Of a stretch of 64,000 bases of DNA, positions 38,811 to 47,724 are shown one piece after another (position 1 is the first letter of the stretch; every line of letters begins with the position of its first letter). Source of the stretch: JAHFUA01 sp963808725 (GTDB taxonomy: Bacteria > Acidobacteriota > Terriglobia > Terriglobales > Acidobacteriaceae); NCBI GenBank assembly GCA_963808725.1, contig CAWEGO010000001.1:1054001-1118000 (forward strand). Reading direction: 5' to 3'. A model generated the notes under the pieces. It did not search any database, was not told the DNA's origin, and worked only from the letters and a program-made list of their open reading frames with translations. The position numbers were made by a program, and so were the translations under genes.

Positions 38811-38824
38811 GGCATTGTGCTTTT
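38811..38824 (+). repeat. 14-bp direct repeat, left of oxlT-like gene
   Basis: GGCATTGTGCTTTT is identical to 40251-40264, the right arm and T-tail of the terminator after the antiporter gene. Here no left arm is present, so this copy cannot form the hairpin. Confidence 0.5.
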
Positions 38825-38856
38825 CATCTTCTAGTCAGCCACCCAGGAGGGTGCCT

Positions 38857-40185
38857 ATGGCAACGTCGGCCTCGAGTGTCCTTCCTGAACCCAAGATCGT
38901 CAACCGCTGGGTTCAACTAATCGCAGGCGTGATTGCGATGATGGCCATCGCCAACCTGCAATACGCCTGGACGTTGTTCACCACGCCCTTAACCAAAAGC
39001 ATGGGCGCGACCCTGGCCGCCGTCCAGGTGGCTTTCGCAGCATTTATCCTCTGCGAGACCTGGCTCGTGCCGTTCGAGGGCTACCTCATCGATCGTCTCG
39101 GTCCTCGTCTGGTTATCGGCATCGGCGGGATTTTGGTCGGCCTGGGCTGGATCGGAGCGGGGACGGCGGGCACCCTGCATGCGCTGTATTTCTGGTACGC
39201 CCTGGGTGGCATCGGCGCCGGGGCGGTGTACGGCGGCTGCATGGGCAACTCGCTGAAGTGGTTCCCCGATCACCGTGGCATGTGCGCCGGGTTCACCGCC
39301 GGCTCCTACGGCCTGGGCACGGCACTGACCGTGGCGCCGATCGCCAAGATGATGAAAGTCTCCGGCTATCAGCACACTTTCATCTTCTGGGGCATTATTC
39401 AGGGCATTATCGTCTTCGCCGCTGCCATGCTGATCGTCGCTCCGCCCAAAAATTGGATGCCTAAGGGGTGGACGCTGGCCTCCGCCAAAGTCAGAACATC
39501 CGCCTACGATATGACTCACTGGCAGATGCTGAGGCAACGGTCGTTCTATGTCATTTACATCATGATGACGCTGGTCGCTTTCGGTGGCCTGGTGGTCACG
39601 GCGCAGATCAAACCCATTGCCGTTTTCTACCACGTCGACAAGGTCATTGTGTTGTGGGGCATGTCGGCGCTGGTCGTGGCCATCGAACTGGACCGCATCC
39701 TGAATGGCCTTTGCCGGCCATTCTGGGGCTGGGTCTCCGATCATATCGGGCGTGAGAACACCATGTTCATCGCCTTCCTGGGCCAGTCCTTGGCCATTCT
39801 GGGTCTGCTCCGGTTGATCAGTCATCCGGTGTGGTTCATCCTCATGACGGGCCTGTGCTTCTTCGGATGGGGCGAGATCTTTTCGCTCTTCCCCTCCATA
39901 GTCGGAGACCTGTTCGGCAGGAAGTGGGCTACGACCAACTATGGCGTCGTTTATACGGCTAAAGGTCTGGCCTCGATCTTCGCTGGACCGGTGGCCGCCA
40001 TGGCCAGTGTCAAGACCGGCTCGTGGATGGCGATTTTCTGGGTCATGATTGCCTGCAACGTGCTGGCGGCTTTCCTCGCCTTGTTCTGGCTGAAACCGGT
40101 AGCCAAACGTACCATCGCCGACGCAGAAGCCATGCTCAGCGAGACGGTTCCGGCGACCCGCGGAGCTGTGCCAGGAGCTGCGTGA
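38857..40185 (+). CDS. oxlT: MFS transporter of the oxalate/formate antiporter (OxlT-like) family
   Basis: ATG 38857 follows CAGGAGGGTGCCT and gives 442 residues with twelve predicted helices. NLQYAWTLFTTPL and the FEGYLIDRLGPRLVIGIGGILVG loop (motif A of MFS) are typical of OxlT-type antiporters, as is FWGWVSDHIGRENTMF in the middle. OxlT exchanges oxalate for formate; a carrier that supplies oxalate would fit the oxidoreductase just upstream. The substrate is inferred from family and context. Terminators precede and follow it, so it may be separately expressed. Confidence 0.75.
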   Translation: MATSASSVLPEPKIVNRWVQLIAGVIAMMAIANLQYAWTLFTTPLTKSMGATLAAVQVAFAAFILCETWLVPFEGYLIDRLGPRLVIGIGGILVGLGWIGAGTAGTLHALYFWYALGGIGAGAVYGGCMGNSLKWFPDHRGMCAGFTAGSYGLGTALTVAPIAKMMKVSGYQHTFIFWGIIQGIIVFAAAMLIVAPPKNWMPKGWTLASAKVRTSAYDMTHWQMLRQRSFYVIYIMMTLVAFGGLVVTAQIKPIAVFYHVDKVIVLWGMSALVVAIELDRILNGLCRPFWGWVSDHIGRENTMFIAFLGQSLAILGLLRLISHPVWFILMTGLCFFGWGEIFSLFPSIVGDLFGRKWATTNYGVVYTAKGLASIFAGPVAAMASVKTGSWMAIFWVMIACNVLAAFLALFWLKPVAKRTIADAEAMLSETVPATRGAVPGAA

Positions 40186-40227
40186 GCGGCTATACGGCGC
40201 TGTTCCTGCCTGGGTAATCTGTTGGAA

Positions 40228-40264
40228 GCGCAATGCCGCCTCTCTCTGGCGGCATTGTGCTTTT
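40228..40264 (+). terminator. Rho-independent terminator after the antiporter gene
   Basis: GCGCAATGCCGCC and GGCGGCATTGTGC form a 13-base stem with a 7-base loop, followed by TTTT. It lies 43 bases past the antiporter stop. Confidence 0.8.
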
Positions 40265-40300
40265 ATGTTTATTATCCTCTTCACATTCAGGGAGGCTGCG

Positions 40301-41440
40301 ATGAAACGCAATGGTACCGTTGTTTTAGTCCTCAGCTTGTTTGTTCTCGCCACCACGGTTGCTTTCGCCCAGGAAGCCCCAGCCAAAACGAAAGCTGCGC
40401 CTGCCGGCAAGCACTACACTCTGCCTGCCACCAAGGAGACGGTGCAGTGGGGCTGGTTCGATGTGAACGAGAAGCCCAAGCTTACCGTTAATTCTGGCGA
40501 TACCGTCTCGATCGAAACCTGGTACCACGCCCTTAATCAGATCAAGCCCAAGCCCGAGGATCATCTGGAGGGTCCGTCCATGGACGAACTGGCCCGCTTG
40601 CGCAAGGAGAACGATGGCGGCGGTCCACACTCGATCACCGGTCCCATATACGTGAATGGCGCCGAGCCCGGCGACACTCTGGAGATCCGCATCCTCAAAA
40701 TCGTGCCCAAGGAATACGGCCAGAACTTCAACCTCCCCGGCAAAGAGTTTCCCACGGGCCTCTTGCCGAAGGAATTTCCTGAAGGCTTCGTCCGTTACTA
40801 CAGGTTCGACCTGGCGAAGATGACCACAGAATTCAAACCGGGCATCGTGCTCCACCTCAAGCCCTTTCCCGGCGTCATTGCCGTCGCTCCCGATCCCAAC
40901 GAGCCCAAGGAAAAAGCTGGGCCCCCGATCAAAGACGACAAAGGCCGCACCAGCACGCTGCGTCCCTGGAAGAACGGCTCCAACATGGACCTGAACGAAC
41001 TGCAAGCCGGCTCCACGCTGTATTTGCCGGTGTTCGTCAAGGGCGCACTGATCTGGACCGGCGACTCCCACTGCCTGCAGGGCAACGGCGAGGTCAATCT
41101 GGAAGCGCTGGAGTGCGCCTACAAGGAGATTGAAATCCAGCCCATCGTGCGTAAAGACATGAAGATCGAGTGGCCGCAGGCCGAGAACAAGGATTACTGG
41201 ATCTTCATCGGCTTCGACGAGGACCTCACCGAGGCCATGAAGATCGCCACCCGCAACACCATCGACTGGCTCTCCAGTCAGAAGATGGTGCCCATGGACC
41301 GCTACGAAGCTTACGCGCTGGCTTCGCTGGTCGCTGATTGCCGAGTCATGGAGGTGGTGGACATCCGCAAGGGCATCCACTGCATGGTGCCTAAGTCCAT
41401 CTTCGTGAAGCAGGCAAGGATGGCTGCCAGCAAGCCGTAA
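40301..41440 (+). CDS. Secreted acetamidase/formamidase family protein
   Basis: The ATG at 40301 (GGAGG just upstream) gives MKRNGTVVLVLSLFVLATTVAF, a signal peptide, and about 379 residues in total. The core has the acetamidase/formamidase blocks: HYTLPATKETVQWGWFD, SITGPIYVNGAEPGDTLEI, WTGDSHCLQGNGEVNLEALE and YALASLVADCRVMEVVD. Family members release ammonia and an acid from amides such as formamide; the product formate links to a formate/oxalate transporter, which suggests a common C1 pathway. Expression from a separate promoter is implied by the upstream terminator. Confidence 0.82.
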   Translation: MKRNGTVVLVLSLFVLATTVAFAQEAPAKTKAAPAGKHYTLPATKETVQWGWFDVNEKPKLTVNSGDTVSIETWYHALNQIKPKPEDHLEGPSMDELARLRKENDGGGPHSITGPIYVNGAEPGDTLEIRILKIVPKEYGQNFNLPGKEFPTGLLPKEFPEGFVRYYRFDLAKMTTEFKPGIVLHLKPFPGVIAVAPDPNEPKEKAGPPIKDDKGRTSTLRPWKNGSNMDLNELQAGSTLYLPVFVKGALIWTGDSHCLQGNGEVNLEALECAYKEIEIQPIVRKDMKIEWPQAENKDYWIFIGFDEDLTEAMKIATRNTIDWLSSQKMVPMDRYEAYALASLVADCRVMEVVDIRKGIHCMVPKSIFVKQARMAASKP

Positions 41441-41451
41441 CCAATAACCAG

Positions 41452-41487
41452 CCCTGTAGAGACGCAGTATGCTGCGTTTCTACAGGG
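41452..41487. repeat. GAGACGCAG palindrome, copy 2 (hairpin after formamidase)
   Basis: CCCTGTAGAGACGCAG and CTGCGTTTCTACAGGG form an almost perfect 16-base stem around TATG. The core GACGCAG is shared with the copy at 34330. No T-run follows, but it could still act as a transcript-end structure. Confidence 0.6.
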
Positions 41488-41728
41488 TCCTCCCTGCCTC
41501 CTACTCGCTGCTCCTCCTGCTTCCTGCCTCCTGCCTCCTGATTTCTGCTATATTTTCGATCTTCGGGGGTTCACTCGCCATGCCTCGAATTGTCCGCTGC
41601 GGCGGAAGAACTGCCACACCTTGCGCACTTCCGCGATCAGGTCGCGATCGCCGCCCCGAAACTTACGGCGTCCTCACCACACAGACTTCCACCGGCGGCC
41701 GGGCCGCGGCCGCAGATTAAGGTTTGCC

Positions 41729-43049
41729 ATGACTAAAGACGAGATCATCCGCAAATATAAGCAGTACCTGTTCCCCTCGGTCAGCACCTACTATTCCGAG
41801 CCCCTGGTCACCGACCACGCCAGCATGCAGTATCTGTGGGACCTCGAGGGCAAGAAGTATCTCGACTTCTTCGGCGGCATCGTGACCATCTCGGTCGGTC
41901 ATGCCAACCCGCGGATTACGTCGAAGGTGAAAGCGCAGGTCGACAAACTGCAGCATGCGTCCACGCTGTTTCCCAACGAGGGCATCGTGGCGCTGGCGGA
42001 GAAGATTGCGCGCCTGACCCCGGGCGAGATCAGCCAGAGCTATTTCACCAACAGCGGCACCGAAGCCAACGAGATGGCCATCCAGCTTGCCCGCGCGCAC
42101 ACCGGCAACTTTGAGATCATCGCTCTGCGCCACGGATACAGCGGCCGCTCCCAGCTCGCGCAGTCGCTCACCGGACAGAACACCTGGCGGCAATCGCTGC
42201 CCGCGAGCTTCGGCGTGGTCCACGCGATGAATCCGTATTGCTATCGCTGTCCGCTAGGGAAGACTTATCCCGATTGCGGCGTGGCCTGCGCCAATGACGT
42301 GGAAGCCGTCATCCAGACTTCGACCTCCGGGCGCATCGCCGGCTTCATCGCCGAGCCCATCCAGGGAGTGGGCGGATTCATTACGCCGCCGCCGGAGTAT
42401 TTCAAGATCGTCTTCAAGACGGTGAAGCAGTACGGCGGCGACTTCATCGCCGACGAAGTGCAGACCGGCTGGGGACGCACCGGACGCAAGTGGTTCGGCA
42501 TCGAGCAGTGGGAGGTCACGCCCGACATCATCACCGCCGCCAAGGGCCTGGCCAACGGCGCGCCCGTCGGCGGGACCTTCACTCGTCCCGAGATCGCCGC
42601 CAGCTTCCGCGGGCTGCAGATCTCCACCTTCGGCGGCAATCCCGTTACCTCTGTCGCGGCCAAAGCCACCCTTGACCTGATCGAAGAGGACAATCTTGCT
42701 CGAAAACTGCGTACGTCGTGGGCAAGCACTTCCGGGAAGGCTTGGAAGGTCTGAAAAACAAGTATCCCGCTCATCGGCGATGTGCGCGGCAATGGGCCTG
42801 ATGCAGGGCATCGAACTGGTGAAAGACCGCGTGACGAAAGAACCGGCGCCACAGGAAACTGGCCAACTGATGGAAGAAGCGCGCCGCGAAGGCCTCTTGA
42901 TCGGCAAGGGCGGGCTGTGGGGCAACGTCATCCGCATGTCGCCGCCCATGAATATTTCGAAGGCCGACGTGGACGAAGCCATACGCTTGCTCGACCGGGC
43001 CCTGGCCGCCGTAGAGGAGAAGCGCCACGCCGCAGTGGGAGCGCGCTAA
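41729..43049 (+). CDS. Class III aminotransferase, alanine-glyoxylate type, frameshifted near its end
   Basis: ATG 41729 begins MTKDEIIRKYKQYLFPSVS. PLP-binding features are YFTNSGTEANEMA, FIAEPIQGVGGF, the Asp in FIADEVQTGWGRTG and the Schiff-base Lys in TAAKGLANGAPVG. It resembles mitochondrial-type alanine-glyoxylate aminotransferase 2. Around 42705-42790 at least three indels break the frame; corrected, it reads GKHFREGLEGLKNKYPLIGD and MGLMQGIELVKDRVTKE to 43049. It would convert glyoxylate to glycine, a plausible partner for C2-acid catabolism. About 290 bases separate it from the formamidase gene. Confidence 0.78.
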
Positions 43050-43117
43050 TTTTTTTGTCATCCCGAGCGAGTGCGACGAAGGCGACAGAGCGCGAGTCGC
43101 GACCTACGCGGGACTAT

Positions 43118-43155
43118 AAAAAATCCCCACCCTTCGAAGACCACGAAGGGTGGGG
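43118..43155 (-). terminator. Rho-independent terminator for the minus-strand secreted protein
   Basis: CCCCACCCTTCG (43125-43136) pairs exactly with CGAAGGGTGGGG (43144-43155). On the minus strand the hairpin is followed by a T-run (complement of 43118-43123). It lies 23 bases past the gene end at 43178. Confidence 0.85.
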
Positions 43156-43177
43156 CACCGACAGGCCCTCACATGGC

Positions 43178-43657
43178 TTACTTGCTCGTCGAATAGGTCC
43201 CGCTGCACGCCCAGTCAGAGGAGCCGTCGGCATTGCGTTTTCCGGAGCAGGTCCCGGAACCCTTGATGCCCTTGGCCTTTCCGGTACCGCTTTGGATCTT
43301 CCACTTGTTGGAGACGGGTTTCCCGATCTCGGTTGGACCCGATCCTTCGTAGGTGTAGTAAACCTTGTCTCCGCTGTCCATGGTCACGTTGAAGCGTCCA
43401 TGCCAGCTCATGGACGCCTTCCACGTCTCCTCGAATTCGGTATAGTCGCCGGTTTTCTCCGCGAAGCCGCTGTCGCTCGAGGTCGCGGTGCAGCTTCCCT
43501 GGATGATCGAATAGGTGTGGTCCGGCATGTCGCCTACGTTTAACTTGTATCCCGTCGCTGGTTTTGAGCAGTGCCACTCGGTCTCGACCCTTCCCGGGGC
43601 CATCGCGGCAGAAGCTGACAACACCAAGGAACACACCACCAGCAAGTGTTTGCGCAT
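43178..43657 (-). CDS. Secreted small protein, unknown function
   Basis: The 159-residue ORF starts at ATG 43657 with GGGAGAGGAAGC upstream and has a signal peptide (MRKHLLVVCSLVLSASAAMA). The mature region has five Cys (WHCSK, QGSCTAT, SGTCSGK, DWACSG) and a Gly/Ser/Thr-rich C-terminus. I do not recognise a family. Cys content suggests disulfides in a secreted beta-rich domain. A strong terminator follows it, so it is monocistronic. Confidence 0.6.
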   Translation of the reverse strand: MRKHLLVVCSLVLSASAAMAPGRVETEWHCSKPATGYKLNVGDMPDHTYSIIQGSCTATSSDSGFAEKTGDYTEFEETWKASMSWHGRFNVTMDSGDKVYYTYEGSGPTEIGKPVSNKWKIQSGTGKAKGIKGSGTCSGKRNADGSSDWACSGTYSTSK

Positions 43658-43790
43658 GCTTCCTCTCCCTTTCGAGTTGCAATTGAAATGCAGCGCGGAC
43701 TATAGGCCACTCGCCGGAGGTTGGCAAGCGCCGGTGAGGCGGTCTGGACGTAGGAATGACCCGCAGATCCCATCATTGGAACCGGCGGGG

Positions 43791-44030
43791 TCACTTCTGC
43801 TTCAGCTTCAATTTGTCTTTATTGTTTTCCAGGAATGCCCGCAGGTCTGCGCTGGCGTCCAGCAAGCGGATCCACTGTTCGTAGTAGAGCGTCACCGGAA
43901 AGCGGCCGAGACCGTACACGCTGACGCCTCCTTTTTCACCGACTCGGAATTCTAGCGTGCCCGCTCGTGTGCCCTTGCGCTCCAATTCCGTCAGCCGTGC
44001 CTTCAGCTCCTCATAGGTCGGTTCAGCCAT
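43791..44030 (-). CDS. Small conserved-looking protein, unknown function
   Basis: A 79-residue protein with a good ribosome site (AGGAGAGAGCG before ATG 44030). It begins with a charged helix (YEELKARLTELERKG), probably a short coiled coil, followed by LEFRVGEKGGVSVYGLGRFPV and a Lys-rich end. No domain is recognised. It lies between a secreted protein and a divergent small gene. Confidence 0.5.
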   Translation of the reverse strand: MAEPTYEELKARLTELERKGTRAGTLEFRVGEKGGVSVYGLGRFPVTLYYEQWIRLLDASADLRAFLENNKDKLKLKQK

Positions 44031-44107
44031 CGCTCTCTCCTTAGGATTTCACCGCAGGGATTATATGGAAAGCCCGCAGCCGCCTGCCAGCGTTATAAAC
44101 TGTTGCC

Positions 44108-44479
44108 ATGAAGCCGGAGCCGGGACCCATCCGCCGCATGAAGACCTACACGGGAGCGACCGGCTACGTGTACCAGTACTATTTCGTGGGCAAGCGCCCC
44201 GCGCGGCCGCCGGAGGGCCCGGCGATCGAGTTCATCTTCAACGTCAGCGCCGACCGCAAGACCACGTTCTCCACCAGCGTCTTCCTGAAGCCGGAAGCGC
44301 TCCGGGCCTGGGGCGCCGCGCACGGGCGGGAGCTCACCGAGACCGAACAGTATGCCGCCGCCAAGATGCGCCTGCTGCGCGCCTTTGACGAGGTGGAAGG
44401 GATGATCGAGCACGGCCGGCGGCTGGTGATCGACGGGGAAAACATCACGGAGCTGCTGGAGCCGCTGGGAATCGGGTGA
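44108..44479 (+). CDS. Conserved hypothetical protein
   Basis: A 123-residue protein starting at ATG 44108 with TYTGATGYVYQYYFVGK, then IEFIFNVSADRKTTFSTSVF and an acidic alpha-helical end. I know no functional assignment. The last residues (LGIG and the stop TGA) fall in an ATCGGGTGA repeat, so the natural C-terminus may have been altered by that repeat. Confidence 0.55.
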   Translation: MKPEPGPIRRMKTYTGATGYVYQYYFVGKRPARPPEGPAIEFIFNVSADRKTTFSTSVFLKPEALRAWGAAHGRELTETEQYAAAKMRLLRAFDEVEGMIEHGRRLVIDGENITELLEPLGIG

Positions 44480-44496
44480 TCGGGTGATCGGGCGAT
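44471..44496. repeat. ATCGGGTGA repeat
   Basis: ATCGGGTGATCGGGTGATC and GGGCGAT: two to three tandem units, the same unit as in the centre of the rlmN insertion and at 58554-58586. It supplies the stop codon of the preceding gene. Confidence 0.6.
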
Positions 44497-44683
44497 ATGA
44501 AATGCAGACCGCCTCACATGGCCGGGCGGGGGACGACCCGGTGTGATAGCGGTCACATGTCCCTGTGATTGCGGGCCTACTGCCCGGTCCGGCCCGCCAG
44601 CTACTATAATTCCTTGATCCTTCCGCTTTTGGGGCAACCGTGCCGGGAGTGGGGCCGGTCTGCGTGGCGGAAACTGAGAGTTT

Positions 44684-45499
44684 ATGCCCCTGTTCTGGTT
44701 GCGCGTCGCGGTTGGCTTCTACGGCCTGGGACTGCTCTACGCCCTGCTGGCCTTGGTTCGCCGCCACGACATCATCTCCCGCATCATCATGCCGGTGATC
44801 GGCATCGGCTTCGTGCTGCACTTCGTTTCTCTCACCGAGCACTACGTCAACGTGGGCCGGCTGACCCCGGATTCGATCCATACCTCGGAATCGCTGCTGG
44901 CGTTCCTCATCATGGTGTTCTTCACCGTGGTGTACGTGCGCTACCGCACCACCGCCCCGGGGATCTTCGTATTCCCCCTGGTCTTTCTGCTGACGTTCTC
45001 GGCCGCGGTGGGGCTGAAGCCGCCGCAGTTTGCGTCGCCGGTGCTGCGCAGCGGCTGGATCCTGGTGCACGTCGCGCTGATCTTCGTCGGCTACGCCGCG
45101 CTGTTCTTCAGCTTCGCCGCCAGCCTGCTCTACCTGTTGCAGGAGCACACGCTGAAATCGAAGCATCCGGGCGGGCTGATGTCGAGGCTGCCGGCACTGG
45201 AAGTCATCGACCAGATGGGCTACCGCTCGCTCCTGCTCGGCTTTCCTTTCATGACCTTCGGGATCGTGGCCGGGTCGGTGATCGCGCAGTCGGAGTTCGG
45301 CTCGCACTACTTCCTCGATCCCAAGATCGTGCTCTCGCTGCTGATGTACGCGGTGTACATGCTGCTGGTGTATACGCGCTGGAACTCAGGCTGGCGCGGA
45401 CGGAAGGCGGCGTATCTTTCGACCTTCGCCTTTCTGGCGGCCATCCTGGCCTGGGCGGCGAACTACGTGAGCGGAGTGCACAGGTTTATCGCCCCATGA
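44684..45499 (+). CDS. ccsA: Cytochrome c biogenesis protein CcsA / HemX-type membrane protein
   Basis: A 271-residue membrane protein with about eight hydrophobic segments (LLYALLALV, SLLLGFPFMTFGIV, LLMYAVYMLLVYTRW) and the CcsA/HemX signature W-x-x-HV near SGWILVHVALIFVGYAALFF. CcsA helps load heme on cytochromes c; HemX influences HemA levels. It is the first gene of a four-gene heme operon and overlaps hemA by four bases (ATGA). HemX is the better assignment from the neighbour; the domain itself cannot distinguish the two. Confidence 0.82.
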   Translation: MPLFWLRVAVGFYGLGLLYALLALVRRHDIISRIIMPVIGIGFVLHFVSLTEHYVNVGRLTPDSIHTSESLLAFLIMVFFTVVYVRYRTTAPGIFVFPLVFLLTFSAAVGLKPPQFASPVLRSGWILVHVALIFVGYAALFFSFAASLLYLLQEHTLKSKHPGGLMSRLPALEVIDQMGYRSLLLGFPFMTFGIVAGSVIAQSEFGSHYFLDPKIVLSLLMYAVYMLLVYTRWNSGWRGRKAAYLSTFAFLAAILAWAANYVSGVHRFIAP

Positions 45500-46788
45500 A
45501 CCGCTTTCTGCTCATCGGCGTGAACCACAAGACGGCGCCGGTCGAGGTGCGCGAGCGCCTGGCCATCCCCGAGTCGCGCCTGCCGGAAGCCACCAAACGG
45601 CTGGCCGGACACGCCGGCATTGAGGAGGCGATGATCGTCTCTACCTGCAACCGGGTAGAACTCGTGGCGCGCGCGCAGAACGGCACCGCCGACCTGCGCA
45701 GCTTCATCCGCGAGTATTTCCAGGTCGAGCCCTGCACGGTGGAGCAGCACCTGTACGAATACCGCGAGCGGGCTGCCGTGCGGCACCTGTTCCGCGTGAC
45801 CTCGAGCCTGGATTCCATGGTGGTGGGCGAGCCACAAATTCTGGGACAGGTGAAGGAAGCTTACGCGGTGGCGCGCGGCGTGGGCGCTATCAACTCGCAC
45901 CTGGACGCGCTGGTTACTCGTGCTTTCGCGGTCGCCAAGCGGGTGCGGTCGGAGACCGCCATTGGAACCTCAGCCGTGTCGGTGGCTTCAGTAGCCGTGG
46001 AGCTGGCGCAGAAGATATTTGGCTCGCTCGAAGGTCGCGCCGTGTACCTGATCGGCGCCGGGAAGATGAGCGAACTGGCGGCGCGGCACCTGCTGGCGCA
46101 CGGCGCCGGCGCCATCTTCGTAGCCAACCGCACTTACGAAAAGGCGCTAGAGATGGCGGAGCGCTTCCACGGCCAGGCCATTCACTTCGACAAGCTCTAC
46201 GAGACCGCCGACAAGGCCGACATTGTTATCACCTCTACCGGAGCGCCCCACGCCATCTTCCGCCGCGAGCACGGTGAGCGCTTCCTGGCCCGCCGCAAGA
46301 ACCGTCCCATGTTCTTTATCGACATCGCAGTGCCCCGCGACGTCGATCCGGCGATGAACGAGCTGGACGGCATCTTCGTCTATGACATCGACGACCTGCA
46401 GCAAGTGGCGTCGGCGCACGTGGCTGACCGCAAAAAGGAGGCGGCGCGCGCCGAACAGATCATCGACACCGAGGTGGAGCGCTTCGCAGCCCGGCTGCAG
46501 ACCAGCCACGTGGTGCCCACCATCGTTTCCTTGCAGGAACATTTGGAGAACATACGCCAGGCGGAAGTGGAGCGCCTGCGCGGGCGCTTCGGCCAGACCA
46601 CTCCGGAGCAGGATGCGGCGATCGAAGCCCTCACCCGCGCCATCATCAACAAGATTCTGCACACACCCATCACCACGCTGAAGAGCGCGGCGCGCGACCA
46701 GGGCGAAGGCCCGATGGTGGAGCTGATCCGCCGCATCTTCAATCTCGAAGACAAAGCCAAAGCCGCCAGCGACGGCTCCAAGGACTAG
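45496..46788 (+). CDS. hemA: Glutamyl-tRNA reductase
   Basis: Catalyses the NADPH-dependent reduction of glutamyl-tRNA to glutamate-1-semialdehyde, the committed step of C5 tetrapyrrole synthesis. The ATG at 45496 overlaps the upstream stop. The 430-residue protein has HKTAPVEVRERLAIPE, the catalytic Cys near residue 51 in STCNRVELVA, the catalytic GEPQILGQVKEAY stretch, and the NADPH domain GAGKMSELAARHL. The C-terminal dimerisation helix runs through TRAIINKILHTPITTLK. Immediately followed by hemC without a gap. Confidence 0.96.
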   Translation: MNRFLLIGVNHKTAPVEVRERLAIPESRLPEATKRLAGHAGIEEAMIVSTCNRVELVARAQNGTADLRSFIREYFQVEPCTVEQHLYEYRERAAVRHLFRVTSSLDSMVVGEPQILGQVKEAYAVARGVGAINSHLDALVTRAFAVAKRVRSETAIGTSAVSVASVAVELAQKIFGSLEGRAVYLIGAGKMSELAARHLLAHGAGAIFVANRTYEKALEMAERFHGQAIHFDKLYETADKADIVITSTGAPHAIFRREHGERFLARRKNRPMFFIDIAVPRDVDPAMNELDGIFVYDIDDLQQVASAHVADRKKEAARAEQIIDTEVERFAARLQTSHVVPTIVSLQEHLENIRQAEVERLRGRFGQTTPEQDAAIEALTRAIINKILHTPITTLKSAARDQGEGPMVELIRRIFNLEDKAKAASDGSKD

Positions 46789-47724
46789 ATGGCGAAGCTG
46801 CGCATCGGCTCGCGCGGGTCGCAACTGGCCTTGTGGCAGGCTAACCACGTCTCCGGCCTGCTGCGCGCGCAAGGGCATCACGTCGAGATCGAAGTCATCA
46901 AGACCACCGGCGACAAGATCACCGAGGTCGCGCTGGCGCAGGTTGGGACCAAGGGTATGTTCACCAAGGAGATCGAAGAAGCGCTGGCCGAGCGGCGCGT
47001 GCATCTTGCCGTCCACAGCCTGAAAGACCTGCCGACCGAGCTGGCGACCACCTTCACGCTGGCTGCCATAATGAAGCGTCAAGACCCGCGCGACGTTTTT
47101 CTCTCGCTGCGCTACAACCGTTTCACCGAGCTGCCCCAGGGCGGGCGCGTCGGCACCAGCAGCCTGAGGCGGCAGGCGCAGATCAAGTCGGTGCGGCCGG
47201 ACCTGAACATTTTTCCCTTGCGCGGCAACGTGGATACGCGGCTGCGCAAGCTCGAGAGCGGAGAGTTCGACGCTATCATCCTGGCCGCCGCCGGCCTCAA
47301 TCGCCTGGAACGCACCGAGCGCGTGCGCGAAGTCCTGCCGGTGGAAGTCATGTGTCCGGCCGTCGGCCAGGGAGCGCTGGGCATTGAAGCCCGCGCGGAC
47401 GATACCTCCACGCTCCAGCAGTTGGCTTTCCTCGACGACGTTGCTGCCCGCCGCACCACCGCCGCGGAGCGCGCGCTGCTGCGAGTCCTCGGCGGCGGCT
47501 GCCAGGTACCCATCGGAGCGTATGCTGAAGCTGTGGACGGCATGCTGAAGCTCACCGCCATCGTGGCCCAGCCGGACGGCTCCGAGGTGCTGCGCGAGCA
47601 GCAGACGGGTAGCGATCCCGAAGAGCTAGGCACGCGCGTGGGCAAGAAACTTTTGGCGCGCGGGGCCGAAGCTATCCTGCGCGCGGTGTACGGAGAGGCG
47701 GCGGCAGCGCCGCAACAGCCATGA
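46789..47724 (+). CDS. hemC: Hydroxymethylbilane synthase (porphobilinogen deaminase)
   Basis: Polymerises four porphobilinogens using a dipyrromethane cofactor. It directly abuts hemA (stop TAG, next base ATG). Conserved blocks: LRIGSRGSQLALWQANHV, the substrate-binding VHSLKDLPTE, GTSSLRRQAQ and the cofactor-binding Cys in GGGCQVPIGAY near residue 238. The 311 residues are the usual size. Its stop overlaps the hemD start by four bases. Confidence 0.97.
   Translation: MAKLRIGSRGSQLALWQANHVSGLLRAQGHHVEIEVIKTTGDKITEVALAQVGTKGMFTKEIEEALAERRVHLAVHSLKDLPTELATTFTLAAIMKRQDPRDVFLSLRYNRFTELPQGGRVGTSSLRRQAQIKSVRPDLNIFPLRGNVDTRLRKLESGEFDAIILAAAGLNRLERTERVREVLPVEVMCPAVGQGALGIEARADDTSTLQQLAFLDDVAARRTTAAERALLRVLGGGCQVPIGAYAEAVDGMLKLTAIVAQPDGSEVLREQQTGSDPEELGTRVGKKLLARGAEAILRAVYGEAAAAPQQP

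Noticed and set aside
38989..40410. A 473-codon minus-strand open frame opposite the MFS antiporter
   Set aside because: The plus-strand frame has clear MFS helices and ribosome sites; the antisense frame is His/Asp/Gln-rich without motifs.
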